NCBI RefSeq assembly: GCF_000469345.1
Contig: NZ_KI271123.1
Span: 1 to 54,458 of the forward strand
DNA length: 54,458 nucleotides
Direction: 5' to 3'
From: Eubacterium ramulus ATCC 29099
GTDB taxonomy: Bacteria > Bacillota > Clostridia > Lachnospirales > Lachnospiraceae
Shown: piece by piece, positions 38,319 through 47,199 of the stretch
How positions within the stretch are numbered: position 1 is the stretch's first letter
How the letters are laid out: the number at the start of each line of letters is the position of its first letter
Program-made: the position numbers and the translations under genes
The notes under the pieces: model-generated
Seen by the model: the letters and a program-made list of their open reading frames with translations, nothing else
The model's database searches: none
What the model was told of the DNA's origin: nothing

Positions 38319-39888
38319 TCTCAAATTTAGGATCATGTGTAATAACTATAATAATTTTTTCTTTTTTTATTTCTTCTAACACACCAAAAAAATTCATTGT
38401 AGTTTGCTCATCTAATGCTGATGTAGGTTCATCTAAAATCAAAACTTCTCCATCTTTCTTTAATATTTTATATAAATACGCTTTTTGAAGTTCTCCACCT
38501 GATAGTTCGTCTGGATATGATAAAAAATACTTCTCCAAATTAAAGTCTCTATTAAAGAAAAGCTCTCTCACTCTTCCTTCAAACAATTTTTTTCCATTTC
38601 CATTTTTTCTAACAAGATTACCTATTGTATCATACGGAAATTCTATTTTCTGTCTTAATACAGATATTTGTTCTTTCCTAATGGTATACATGTCCAATTC
38701 ACATATATTGTATCCGTTAATGTAAATGCCTCTCTCAGTTTCTAAAATTCCTATAACAGTTTTTAAAAGTGTTGACTTTCCTTTCCCATTACTCCCACGA
38801 ATTACATATATATTTCCTTTTTCAAAAGAGCAATTAAAATCTTTAAAAATGATATGATCGTTATCGGGATATTGATATACCAAGTCTCTTACCTCAATAT
38901 TATAAATGTGCTCTAACAGGATATTTCCATTATGTTCTCTAGGTAAATCGAATAATTCTTTCATTCTGTTGACGGAAACTTCTATTTGCTTTATACCTTT
39001 TCCTACTTCTAAATAATATGTAATTATTCCAAGCATCTTAGTAAAATAAGCGTTGATAATCGTAAAATTACCAATAGTTAAATTTCCTTTTACTATTTCT
39101 ACAGTTCCTAATACTAAAAGCATCGCATAGAATCCATATGACAAAAAATTTTCTAAAGATTTAATTCCTGTATTTAGTTTTGTATATTTTGAGAATGATT
39201 TAATATATTTCTGATAAGATTTTTTCAAATAATCATCATATTCAAAAAAACTTGCTTCCGTTTTTATGTTCTCTGTCAAACTTATTTGTTCATATATTTT
39301 TTGAAAAAAAATATTCTGTGCTTCTCTTACTTCCTTTGTTTTTCTAACCAACCTATTACGAGAAAAAAAATATACTATTATATATATTGGCAAAAAACAT
39401 ACAAAAACAATAAAAATTTTAGTATTGGCACTCACAACATAAGCCAACACTACACCGCCAATAAAAACGTTTGCAAAGATCATAACTACATTATCCAGGA
39501 CAAAATTAATTATATCTGAACTGTCTGAATAAATGCGTTGTGTAAGATAAGATGGTTCATATTTTTTTATTTTTAAAATAGATACCCGATGTATATGCTT
39601 TATTAATTTTGATGAAAGACTAAAGCTAAGTTCCTCACGCAATATTAATGACAAACTCTGATATCCGTAATTTAATACTATGCTGACTATGTATCCTAAT
39701 ATTAATATTCCACTGTAACTTAAAAGAACTCCAACATTATCCTTATCAATAATTAAATCAATAAAATTACCATTTAAATACGTAATAACTACATCGATAC
39801 TCATAGTCAAAATACTTAGACATAGAAATACTATAACTTCAACTTTTTTTTCTTTAAGAGATATATGTTCTTTTAAAAATTTTATCAT
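38290..39888 (-). CDS. ABC exporter (fused membrane and ATPase domains)
   Basis: A 532-aa peptide or drug exporter half-transporter. Residues 1-300 have about six membrane segments; the ATPase domain has Walker A RGSNGKGKSTL (about 360), signature LSGGELQKAYL (about 452) and Walker B VLILDEPTSALDE. There is no N-terminal C39 peptidase domain, so leader removal would need another protease. It is encoded 67 bp after the precursor peptide with a terminator between, and likely exports the modified peptide. GAGGTAGACA precedes the ATG. Confidence 0.88.
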   Translation of the reverse strand: MIKFLKEHISLKEKKVEVIVFLCLSILTMSIDVVITYLNGNFIDLIIDKDNVGVLLSYSGILILGYIVSIVLNYGYQSLSLILREELSFSLSSKLIKHIHRVSILKIKKYEPSYLTQRIYSDSSDIINFVLDNVVMIFANVFIGGVVLAYVVSANTKIFIVFVCFLPIYIIVYFFSRNRLVRKTKEVREAQNIFFQKIYEQISLTENIKTEASFFEYDDYLKKSYQKYIKSFSKYTKLNTGIKSLENFLSYGFYAMLLVLGTVEIVKGNLTIGNFTIINAYFTKMLGIITYYLEVGKGIKQIEVSVNRMKELFDLPREHNGNILLEHIYNIEVRDLVYQYPDNDHIIFKDFNCSFEKGNIYVIRGSNGKGKSTLLKTVIGILETERGIYINGYNICELDMYTIRKEQISVLRQKIEFPYDTIGNLVRKNGNGKKLFEGRVRELFFNRDFNLEKYFLSYPDELSGGELQKAYLYKILKKDGEVLILDEPTSALDEQTTMNFFGVLEEIKKEKIIIVITHDPKFEKIADEIIQL

Positions 39889-39914
39889 TGTCTACCTCAT
39901 AGATGTTTTAATAA

Positions 39915-39940
39915 AAAGGGGAGAGTTATCTCCCCCCTTT
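39915..39940 (-). terminator. Attenuating terminator between peptide and exporter
   Basis: Minus-strand stem AAAGGGGGGAGA / TCTCCCCTTT followed by TTATTAAAAC. Placed after the precursor gene, it would keep peptide mRNA above exporter mRNA. Confidence 0.7.
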
Positions 39941-39955
39941 TCATGCATTTGCAAA

Positions 39956-40105
39956 TTAGCCAACAAAAAGATTTCCTGTACAGCCCTTACAGCCGCCACG
40001 GCATCCTTTGCAACCTTTACATCCTGTGCATGGACTATTTTTCCCACATGCTCTAGGTGTAATTTCTGTAGATTCATCCTGGTTAACTAAGTACATAAAA
40101 TCCAT
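39956..40105 (-). CDS. Seven-cysteine RiPP precursor peptide
   Basis: A 49-aa gene behind GAAAGGGGTACAAAA. The leader MDFMYLVNQDESTEITPRA is acidic. The core has seven cysteines at 20, 26, 29, 32, 35, 39 and 42, spaced C-x5-C-x2-C-x2-C-x2-C-x3-C-x2-C with Gly after each and Lys/Arg between, then TGNLFVG. It lies in an operon with a double radical SAM/SPASM maturase and an exporter, so sulfur-to-carbon crosslinks are expected. The family is close to the CXXX-repeat or Clo7bot-type Cys-rich peptides, but its two-residue spacing differs from CXXX. Another reading frame over the same bases is longer but is a shadow. Confidence 0.85.
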   Translation of the reverse strand: MDFMYLVNQDESTEITPRACGKNSPCTGCKGCKGCRGGCKGCTGNLFVG

Positions 40106-40172
40106 TTTTGTACCCCTTTCATTTTTTATTTATAAAAACACTTTTATGTTTTTATACGAATTAAAGCTTCAA

Positions 40173-40454
40173 TTAAAAAGATATGGTTTTCTCAATATAA
40201 TCGATATTAAATAAGATATTTCCAGTAAAATAAATCTGATATTTCTCTTCCATTTTCTTGCACCAGTTTATGTAGTCTACATTAACTTGTTTAATATCCT
40301 CATCAATTTGTTTAAACTGTTCCAAAGAAAATCCAAGTTCAGATAATCTTTTTGGATTTTCAAGAATTTTCTTTACACTTGATAAAGCACTTCCGCGTTT
40401 ATAAAGTTCCAGATGTTCTTTTACTTCTTGCCCTGTTATATATATTTTTTTCAT
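40173..40454 (-). CDS. CXXX-type modification system small protein
   Basis: A 93-aa protein (MKKIYITGQEVKEHLELYK onward) with no membrane segment and mixed helical composition. Size and position (between maturase and precursor) match the 'CXXX repeat peptide modification system protein', a presumed helper that may bind the leader. The start at 40454 is chosen because AGGAG from the end of the maturase gene lies 10 bases upstream; a longer frame from 40535 overlaps the maturase. It sits 67 bp before the precursor peptide. Confidence 0.7.
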   Translation of the reverse strand: MKKIYITGQEVKEHLELYKRGSALSSVKKILENPKRLSELGFSLEQFKQIDEDIKQVNVDYINWCKKMEEKYQIYFTGNILFNIDYIEKTISF

Positions 40455-40467
40455 ATTTTGCATTCTC

Positions 40468-42502
40468 CTAATACATCCATCTTTTTGCCTCTGCTCTTTC
40501 ATCTCTATATATCTCTGCTGCAACATAATCGACATATTCTAATTCCGGTAAATCTCTATTCATATAAAAGCCGTCCGGCATCTCATTTGCTAATTTGTTC
40601 ATCAGATTTCTAGATTCGTTCGCTTCAATATAATTTATCCTACACTGAATAGCAGAAGGAACATTCATTTCTCCACATACTTTATATCCTTCATATAAAC
40701 AACGATTACAAACTCTAGATTTACACTTCGCACACATTGCAGATTTTTCTCTTGTATATCTTTTGCAGTCACTTACAATACCATTATCTATATCACCTAT
40801 GTTCTTTTCAGGGTTATTAAAATAAAATGCTGGACAGGAATAAAGCTTTCCATTAGGTCCTACAGCAATTGAAGAAATGCCAGCTCCACAATCATTATCA
40901 TTATCCCAATCTGCGTAGAGTCTATCTGTTAAAACATTTAATTGATATCCGCATTTTCCTTGCTTATACTTTTGAAATATAAACTCTGATACTTTTTTTA
41001 ATTCTTCCTCATAAGATATTATTTCCCCTTCTTCCCAAGCATCAAGGTCACTTATAAATATATTAATACGTTTTACTTGCTCAAATAGTTTAATAACATA
41101 CTTTGAAAAATCGGTACTATCTGAGCATTGTAGAATCAGAGTTGCAACAGGACTTTCAATATTTCTCATTTCTTTCATATTATTTATTACTGTAATCCCT
41201 GTCACAGCATTACGAAATGAACCTTTAGAAGATATCTCAAAATAAATTTGCTTTCTCATGTCTACATATTCTGGAATTTCGCCCTGAAAGATAGGCACTA
41301 ATTCTTCCGATTGGCACAACTGTAATGCTTGCATCATAACATCTTTAGATATTTTTCTACTCCCTTCATGTTTCTTTTCATAGTTACAATGTACTGGAGC
41401 ATCATCTCCTGTAATTATGTATAAATACCGTAATGCCCTTGTATCTGTTTTCTTCATTTTTTCAATAGTTCTACCAGATGTATAACCTGTAATTTCTTCA
41501 TATTTCTGCCAATAATACTTGTTTGCCCTAGCATTCGCTTTATGCATCTCACAAATAAAAGTGCATCTTTCAAATACAGATTCCTCATTTGATTCACTCA
41601 AATTATGAGCTAAGCACCATCCACAGTCTGTTCCATATTCACACGTATTACATTTATCAGGACTCTGTGACTGCCATGTCGCTGCTGCCATAGGACGAAG
41701 AAGAGAATAATTAATCCCTTCTTTTATATTGCCGATTACTCTTTTAGCATGATTTTCTGCACACATTTCTAAAAAGCGGATACAAGGATAAATATCTCCT
41801 TTATAGTCAAAAGCTACTGTTTTATAACCTGCACCACAACGATTACTTGAAAGATCTTTTTTCCCTACCGGCAACCCTCGTGTAGGTGAAAAATATGCAA
41901 CTGAATTTGTTTTATATCTTCCGCTTTCAAACATATAATCTGCCAGTTCCTTCAGCTGTTCTTCAAATATTTCTGGATCTCCTGCTTTCCACACATCTTC
42001 ATAAACTAAGTTTGACTCAACATCTTTAAATCCTAAATCCCATAAATGTATAATGCTATCTTTTAGAAATGGAAGATCTGCACTTGCAAATGTTGATTTG
42101 GTGGACGGATTATAATTTTCTTCCAAATACATTGGAAGATTTTTTATTACATCTTCATATGAACCTGAACCATCAATTTTCTTGCGAGTCATATCATGTT
42201 TCTCTTTTATTCCATCAATGCTTATGGAAAAAGCACAATGTTCACCATGTTTATTTACATAATTCCTCACATTTTCTTTTCCATATAAAACTCCATTTGT
42301 TGAAAATGTAAATACATAATTTGGAAACCATTTATGATTTTCCGAATACATTCTCAAAATAAAATAATCGCACATTTTATCTATAAGATCCATTTCCAAA
42401 AGCGGTTCTCCGCCAATGAAATCCAGCATAATACTATCCGACATTTCTGACGTATATGGATTGTCTAACAGAAAATCGATAATTTGCTTTCCTGTTTCCC
42501 AA
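40468..42502 (-). pseudogene. RiPP radical SAM maturase, 3' part, cut by IS110
   Basis: The main part of a maturase of about 727 aa. It begins in frame at 42502 with NWETGKQIIDFLLDN; the first ATG is at 42444. It has the GGEP motif (DFIGGEPLLE) and a first SPASM region (CGAGYKTVAF to CNTCEYGTDCGWC), then a second, fused half (RYLYIITGDDAPVHCNYEK) with its own SPASM-like cysteines (CGAGISSIAV, CAKCKSRVCNRC). The two halves look like the 'CXXX radical SAM maturase' and 'CXXX repeat peptide maturase', usually separate proteins. The radical SAM C-x3-C-x2-C lies on the other side of the IS, so this part alone cannot bind the SAM cluster. Confidence 0.88.
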
Positions 42503-42514
42503 TTAGTACCATAA

Positions 42515-42727
42515 AAGTGTAGTTGTTAGAGAGTAATTAACTCTAACATCTACACTTATTTTATTATAATAAGGGAAGTAGTTGGTATGACATATTGCCA
42601 TTAGGATTTTCACATCCGTGAATGAAACCGTCAGCCATCCCCTTATTATAAACATTCATTTAAGCAGGTTGAAACTCGCAGGAGCTTTCGCGTAACGAAC
42701 TAAACTGAATCATAATAAGTGTAGATG
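42515..42727 (+). ncRNA. Candidate IS110 bridge RNA region
   Basis: The 265-bp non-coding region before the transposase has nested perfect pairings: an imperfect 17-bp hairpin at 42515-42557, a 12-bp helix TTATAATAAGGG (42564-42575) with CCCTTATTATAA (42640-42651), and an 11-bp helix CATCTACACTT (42547-42557) with AAGTGTAGATG (42717-42727) enclosing the rest. Such a fold is expected for the target- and donor-binding bridge RNA of IS110 elements. Guide loops were not assigned. Confidence 0.6.
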
Positions 42728-42769
42728 GGATAAACAACTGCAATTCTATAAAAAGAAAAGGAGTATATT

Positions 42770-43972
42770 ATGATCAGCGTAGGAATTGATGTATCAAAAG
42801 GGAAAAGTACAGTATGTATTTTGAAACCATATGGAGAGATTGTTAGTAAGCCTTTCAATATTACCCATACCCAAAAGGATTTAAGCGAATTATCTTCCAT
42901 GCTTTTCAGACTAAATGATGAAGTCAAAATCGTTATGGAAGCAACCGGAATTTATCATCTTCCAGTTCTTACATATTTACAGGAAAAAGGATTTTTTGTT
43001 TCTGTAATTAATCCGTATCTTATGAAAAGTTATCGTAACGAAAGTCTGCGAAAAGCCAAAACCGACAAGATTGATTCCCGTATCATTGCTAATTATGGAA
43101 TTGATCATTGGTTTAAAATGAAAGAATTTCAAACTTCTGGAGAGATTTATGAAGAGTTGAAGTTGCTTGGACAGCAATATCGGCATTATATGAAGCTTCA
43201 TCTTTTATCTCTTGCTGAATTGACCCATCTTTTAGATTTGACCATGCCCGGAATAAAGAATCTTCTTGCAAGTTGGAATGAAACAAATCGGAAAGATAAA
43301 AGAAGTGATTTTGTGGAACGTTTTTGGCATTATGATGTAATAACATCTATGTCTGAACAGGAATTTACTGAAGAGTATATACTTTGGGCAAAAGAAAAGA
43401 AATACGTCCCAAGCCAGGAAAAAGCCAAAGTTATATACGCCCTGGCTCAGGAAAGTATTCCCACATTACCTTCAGAAACCTCATCGATCAAAATGCTGGT
43501 GACTGAAGCAGTTCGGGTGCTCAAGGAAGTTGATGCAACCCTTGGTCTAATTTTATCACGGATGCAGGAAATAGCCAAGATTTTGCCAGAATATTCGGTT
43601 GTAAGAGAAATGGGTGGAGTGGGAAATACATTAGCCCCAAAGTTAATTGCAGAAATAGGAGATGTTCGCAGATTTCGCAACGGGAAGGCATTGGTTGCAT
43701 TCGCAGGAATTGATCCACCACCGTATGAATCTGGTCAATTTGTAGGTTGTAATAGGAAAATCTCGAAACGTGGTTCAGCATCATTGCGCAAAGTAGGATA
43801 CGAAACAATGAGAAGTTTAAAAATGCGTTCCAGACCAGAAGATCCGGTTTACCGATATGTTGTAAAAAAGGAATCAGAAGGTAAAAGTAAAAAATCAGCA
43901 AAGATAGCCGGATTAAATAAGTTTTTACGCATTTATTATGCTCGAGTAACCGAACTATATAAAAATATATAA
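42770..43972 (+). CDS. IS110-family transposase (DEDD)
   Basis: A 400-aa transposase. The N-terminal RuvC-like DEDD domain has Asp in VGIDVSKGKSTVC (residue 6), Glu in IVMEATGIYH (about 59) and the Asp pair in KTDKIDSRIIA (about 99-103). The C-terminal transposase_20 domain has GVGNTLAPKLIAEIGDV and FVGCNRKISKRGSASLRKVGY with the conserved Ser. The ATG follows AAAAGGAGTATATT. The enzyme excises a circle and inserts it at sites chosen by a bridge RNA. Intact, so the insertion may still be mobile. Confidence 0.93.
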   Translation: MISVGIDVSKGKSTVCILKPYGEIVSKPFNITHTQKDLSELSSMLFRLNDEVKIVMEATGIYHLPVLTYLQEKGFFVSVINPYLMKSYRNESLRKAKTDKIDSRIIANYGIDHWFKMKEFQTSGEIYEELKLLGQQYRHYMKLHLLSLAELTHLLDLTMPGIKNLLASWNETNRKDKRSDFVERFWHYDVITSMSEQEFTEEYILWAKEKKYVPSQEKAKVIYALAQESIPTLPSETSSIKMLVTEAVRVLKEVDATLGLILSRMQEIAKILPEYSVVREMGGVGNTLAPKLIAEIGDVRRFRNGKALVAFAGIDPPPYESGQFVGCNRKISKRGSASLRKVGYETMRSLKMRSRPEDPVYRYVVKKESEGKSKKSAKIAGLNKFLRIYYARVTELYKNI

Positions 43973-44071
43973 TCTTATATAAAATAAATAATTTTTTAGA
44001 CTGCCAATCAGACAGTCTATTTGTAGTACGCAAATATATTTTGTGACAGAAAATAAAAAAGATAAAAATAA

Positions 44072-44242
44072 TTATTGACTTTTCTTAGCAGGTTTCATTC
44101 TATTTACATTATTCTTCCCTACCATATAACAATATGTACATCTCAAATTGCAGTCTTCTGTTACACATATTGTTGCATTTAAATAATTTCCATCAATCCA
44201 ACTATTTCTGTCTTTAACTTCATTGTATTTTACATCAATCAT
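44072..44242 (-). pseudogene. RiPP radical SAM maturase, 5' part
   Basis: The start of the interrupted maturase. The ATG at 44242 follows AAAGGAAGGG, and the stop of the ABC permease lies one base before it. The protein contains CVTEDCNLRCTYCYMVGKN, i.e. C31-x3-C35-x2-C38, the SAM-cluster ligands missing from the other part. Native codons run to 44096; beyond this the frame reads seven IS codons (KPAKKSQ) and stops at 44072. Together with 40468-42502 it makes a protein of about 727 aa. Confidence 0.88.
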
Positions 44243-44243
44243 T

Positions 44244-45026
44244 TTATTTTCCCTTCCTTTTCATAATTATTATTGAGAAGCTAAGGCAAAGCATTCCCCA
44301 CAATATCATTCCCCCTAATGCCAATATTCCGTTTTCTTTCGGTTCTAATATCATTGAGGTTTCGTATGGAACTAGTTTATATATTAACCAATTATGAATT
44401 AGGGCGTATCCCCCTAATGGATGTGCATATGCAAGTAACTTTTGCGCTAAACTCTGACTAATCGGAAAACTTGGTATGAAAAAACACAATATCATATATG
44501 CAAAACTTAAAAGTAAAGAAGGAATGTAATTCCCTTTACAAAGTGTAACTATAAACACAATAGGTAACATTACCGCTGTAAGCAGCAACGCATCTATTAT
44601 GTTTATCAATAACAAAACAGCAATTGTGTAAAAAGAAAAATCATATCCTCGAATCCCAATAATAATCGCATACACAAGCGATGGCAAGACCATTGTTATA
44701 GTGCTAAAAAAAGCAATTACAACTAATTTTGCCAATACAAATTTTCGAGATGATACTGGTATAATCTCCAGCTGATAAATAGTTCCATATCGATGCTCAT
44801 CAGCAAAAATCACAATCGTATAAAGAACAGTAAACAATAGTGTTATAAAAAAAATAAACTCCATATTATCACAATATAGGTCTAAAACACTTGCTCTTTG
44901 TGTCAATTTATAGAAATTACTTAAGGTTAATATTAAACACATAAGGATAGAAATCGCACCTAAGTAAATATGTTTTTCTCTTTTTTCTTTTAGAAGTTCT
45001 GAAGCAATATACATTTTCATTTTCAA
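44244..45026 (-). CDS. ABC-2-type transporter permease
   Basis: A 260-aa membrane protein with about six hydrophobic segments (for example YLGAISILMCLILTLSNFY; FFITLLFTVLYTIVIFADEH; LVVIAFFSTITMVLPSLVYA), resembling the permeases of bacteriocin-immunity or multidrug ABC-2 transporters. It overlaps the ATPase gene by four bases and adjoins the maturase, so it belongs to the RiPP operon. It probably gives self-protection or helps export; the separate fused exporter at 38290 could do the other job. Confidence 0.83.
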   Translation of the reverse strand: MKMKMYIASELLKEKREKHIYLGAISILMCLILTLSNFYKLTQRASVLDLYCDNMEFIFFITLLFTVLYTIVIFADEHRYGTIYQLEIIPVSSRKFVLAKLVVIAFFSTITMVLPSLVYAIIIGIRGYDFSFYTIAVLLLINIIDALLLTAVMLPIVFIVTLCKGNYIPSLLLSFAYMILCFFIPSFPISQSLAQKLLAYAHPLGGYALIHNWLIYKLVPYETSMILEPKENGILALGGMILWGMLCLSFSIIIMKRKGK

Positions 45027-45928
45027 TCTCCTTGTATTATTTTTTTAAAATAAGCCTCTAAATTTTCTTCTTCTACACCTATTTCCATTATTCCTACTCC
45101 GTATTTTGCCAATTCCTTAGAAAATTCCTCTCTGTTTAATTTAAGATTATAAATATATATTGTATTTTTATCTACCACTTCGTAATCTTCAACATGAAAA
45201 ATTTTCTCTAAAATTCCACATGTAAGTTCCCCATTAGTCACTAAAATTTTGATATGTGTTCTATTTCCTTGTCGGATTTCTTCTATACTTTTCTCAGCTA
45301 TTAAAACACCTTCATTTAAAACACCTATACGATCAGCCATAATATCTATTTCAGACAATAAATGGCTTGAAATCATAATAGTGGTTTCCTGCTCTTTACT
45401 GATTTTCATTAAATATTCTCTAAATTGTGAAATTCCAATTGGATCAAGCCCATTTGTAGGTTCATCCAAAATAATAAATTCTGGTTCATGAATGATAGCG
45501 TTTGCTAAGCCCAGTCTTTTCTTCATCCCGAGAGAAAATCTTTTATACTTTTTATCTTTTTCATTAAATAAGTCTACTTTTTCAAGTGCCTCTTCTATAG
45601 CATACTTTTTTGTCACTCCCCTTATATTTGAAAATACCTTCAGGTTTTCATAAGCAGATAACTCCGGATAAAATCCCTGGAAATCTAAATTAGCTCCAAT
45701 CCTATTATATAATGAAGGCATATTACTTATAGTTTTTCCCCATAACTTAATTTCTCCACCGGCAATATCTGTCAGACCTAAAATTGCTTTCATCAATGTA
45801 GTCTTTCCAGCACCATTTTTCCCAATCAGACCGTATATTTCACCTTCTGTTACATGCATATTGATATTTCTTAATACTTCTACTTTATCATATTTTTTTG
45901 TAAGATTTTTTATTGTTAAAATTTCCAT
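45023..45928 (-). CDS. ABC transporter ATP-binding protein
   Basis: A 301-aa ATPase. Walker A is GLIGKNGAGKTTLMK (about 36-50), signature FSLGMKKRLGLANA (about 128), Walker B FIILDEPTNGLDPIG (about 148-162), and His in MISSHLLSEID. The C-terminal 80 residues form the extension usual in bacitracin/immunity-type ABC ATPases. The start at 45928 (MEILTIKNL) follows GGAGGGACGAT. First gene of the RiPP operon; partner of the permease at 44244-45026. Confidence 0.9.
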   Translation of the reverse strand: MEILTIKNLTKKYDKVEVLRNINMHVTEGEIYGLIGKNGAGKTTLMKAILGLTDIAGGEIKLWGKTISNMPSLYNRIGANLDFQGFYPELSAYENLKVFSNIRGVTKKYAIEEALEKVDLFNEKDKKYKRFSLGMKKRLGLANAIIHEPEFIILDEPTNGLDPIGISQFREYLMKISKEQETTIMISSHLLSEIDIMADRIGVLNEGVLIAEKSIEEIRQGNRTHIKILVTNGELTCGILEKIFHVEDYEVVDKNTIYIYNLKLNREEFSKELAKYGVGIMEIGVEEENLEAYFKKIIQGD

Positions 45929-45958
45929 ATCGTCCCTCCGTTTTGTATAGAATATCAT

Positions 45959-46056
45959 ACAAACCTTAACATAACTTTAATGAAAATTTATTATATTATT
46001 ATTTTCATTAAGATCATCTCTAACAATAGCTAAGATGGGTTTCTTTGTTGTAGACA
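45959..46056 (-). promoter_or_regulatory. Likely promoter region of the RiPP operon
   Basis: About 100 bp of very AT-rich DNA before the ABC ATPase, where the operon promoter should lie. A TATGAT-like box is possible on the minus strand, but no element is clear enough to place. Confidence 0.25.
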
Positions 46057-46290
46057 TCATTTAACTTTTTTTCCTAACCACTCTTTTACTCTTGGTATAG
46101 ATACAATTCCAAATATTAATGCTGCTATACCGATAATATTATCAATATAGTTACTATCCAATACTTTGAAATCTTTTACTATTGCAAGTATCGAAAAGAA
46201 TAACAAAATTATACCTGCCGCAACAAGATATAAAAGTATGAAATGTAGTCATTAAATGTTTTTTCCTATTCCTCTCATTATCTTTCCCAT
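46057..46290 (-). pseudogene. Small membrane protein with tandem stops
   Basis: A 78-codon frame behind GGGAGGTGA. It starts MGKIMRGIGKNI, hits TAA TGA, then continues in the same frame with two hydrophobic helices (LLYLVAAGIILLFFSILAIV; IIGIAALIFGIVSI) and ends RVKEWLGKKVK. Composition after the stops is clearly protein-like. It looks like a decayed two-span membrane protein, possibly for immunity, upstream of the RiPP transporter genes. Confidence 0.5.
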
Positions 46291-46773
46291 TAGATTCACC
46301 TCCCTATTGATTTTCTCTTTTAACTTTAATACGAATACAAACCTATAATGGTGACATTAATTTTGAAAATTTTTCCTTTGAAATAAAGTACCTATATTCA
46401 AACTTCACCAAAAAAACTACACATAAAAAGGCAACAATTATCTACATAATCACTGCCTCCGCAAAATTTATTATTTTCCATTTTCCCTCTATGCCTTATT
46501 GTATCCAATGAATTTGTCTCCATAAACTTAATACAAAAGATTTGTCAATCCGTTTTTATCCTCAATCATATATATTGAGTGTCCTAATATGACGCTTTTA
46601 TCTTTTATTCTATATTCCTCTCTTCTTGTCGTTATAGCACTACTTTCTTCTTTATGCATAAATATTCTTCATCGCTTCTGCAATTACCAAACAACTAAAT
46701 TGCAATTACATTTTCTAAAAATCTTCCTTCTTTTCCTTAAATCCCCCTCTGGCGAATACAAAAATAGCCATCT
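46291..46773. other. Gene-free region next to the junction
   Basis: About 480 bp of AT-rich sequence. Plus-strand frame 46589-46861 has no ribosome site and unusual composition. I see no RNA gene, repeat or regulatory site I can support. Confidence 0.4.
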
Positions 46774-46893
46774 CTATGTACGAATCAGGTCACCCGTCCA
46801 TCTATTTTTATCTATTTCATCTAGTGTTATTCTGTCCGTACAGTCCGCAGAAACAGCGTAAAAACGCACAAAACAGCACTCAATACCACTCAT
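46774..46893 (-). CDS. Possible 39-aa ORF at the element junction
   Basis: A frame opening directly after the uvrB fragment, with AAGGCGG five bases before the ATG (46893) and ending at a TAG at 46774. The product begins MSGIECCFVRFYAVSADCTD and ends KNRWTGDLIRT, with protein-like composition. It may be a real small gene or the remnant of a longer one at the border of the left element. Confidence 0.3.
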   Translation of the reverse strand: MSGIECCFVRFYAVSADCTDRITLDEIDKNRWTGDLIRT

Positions 46894-46901
46894 TTTCCGC
46901 C

Positions 46902-47183
46902 TTATAAATAGTAGGAGACAAAATATTCTACTGCGTTATCGGGGAACATCTCCTTGAATTCTCCGTAGAGCTGTGCAGCAAGTGTTTTATTATGAGCGAT
47001 GACCAGTGTCGGCTTTTGTAATTGCTGGATCACGTTTGCCATCGTAAAAGTCTTTCCAGAACCCGTAACCCCCAGTAAAGTCTGGCATTGGTTGCCTTCC
47101 TTGAAGCCTTTCACAAGCTCTGCAATCGCCTGTGGCTGGTCTCCGGTTGGCTCATATGGGGCTTTCAATTTGAACTCATTCAT
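46902..47183 (-). pseudogene. uvrB: 5' fragment of uvrB (excinuclease subunit B)
   Basis: The first 93 residues of UvrB, from [20 protein letters not shown] through the Walker A motif [16 protein letters not shown] and [17 protein letters not shown] to AVEYFVSYY, where the normal continuation (DYYQPEAY) is replaced by Leu and a stop. GGAGGGATTTACC precedes the ATG. The break marks an attachment site: an integrative element has recombined here. The downstream two thirds of uvrB are not in the window. Confidence 0.9.
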
Positions 47184-47199
47184 GGTAAATCCCTCCATT

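Larger units (their letters stand above)
42505..44093 (+). mobile_element. IS110-family element within the maturase gene
   Basis: About 1.59 kb with a single transposase, a long 5' non-coding region and no terminal inverted repeat or conventional duplication, as for IS110. The boundaries follow from the interrupted gene: a TT dinucleotide at 42503-42504 and at 44094-44095 is the likely recombination core. Keeping one TT rejoins the maturase frame as VNRM-NWETGKQ with no missing or extra base. The 5' location of the structured region points to the IS110 rather than the IS1111 group. Confidence 0.88.

Noticed and set aside
39892-40077. 61-aa protein on the minus strand
   Set aside because: It is a different frame over the Cys-rich precursor; the 49-aa frame has the ribosome site and the ordered cysteines.
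46589-46861. 90-aa plus-strand hydrophobic frame
   Set aside because: No ribosome site, and odd composition in an AT-rich stretch.
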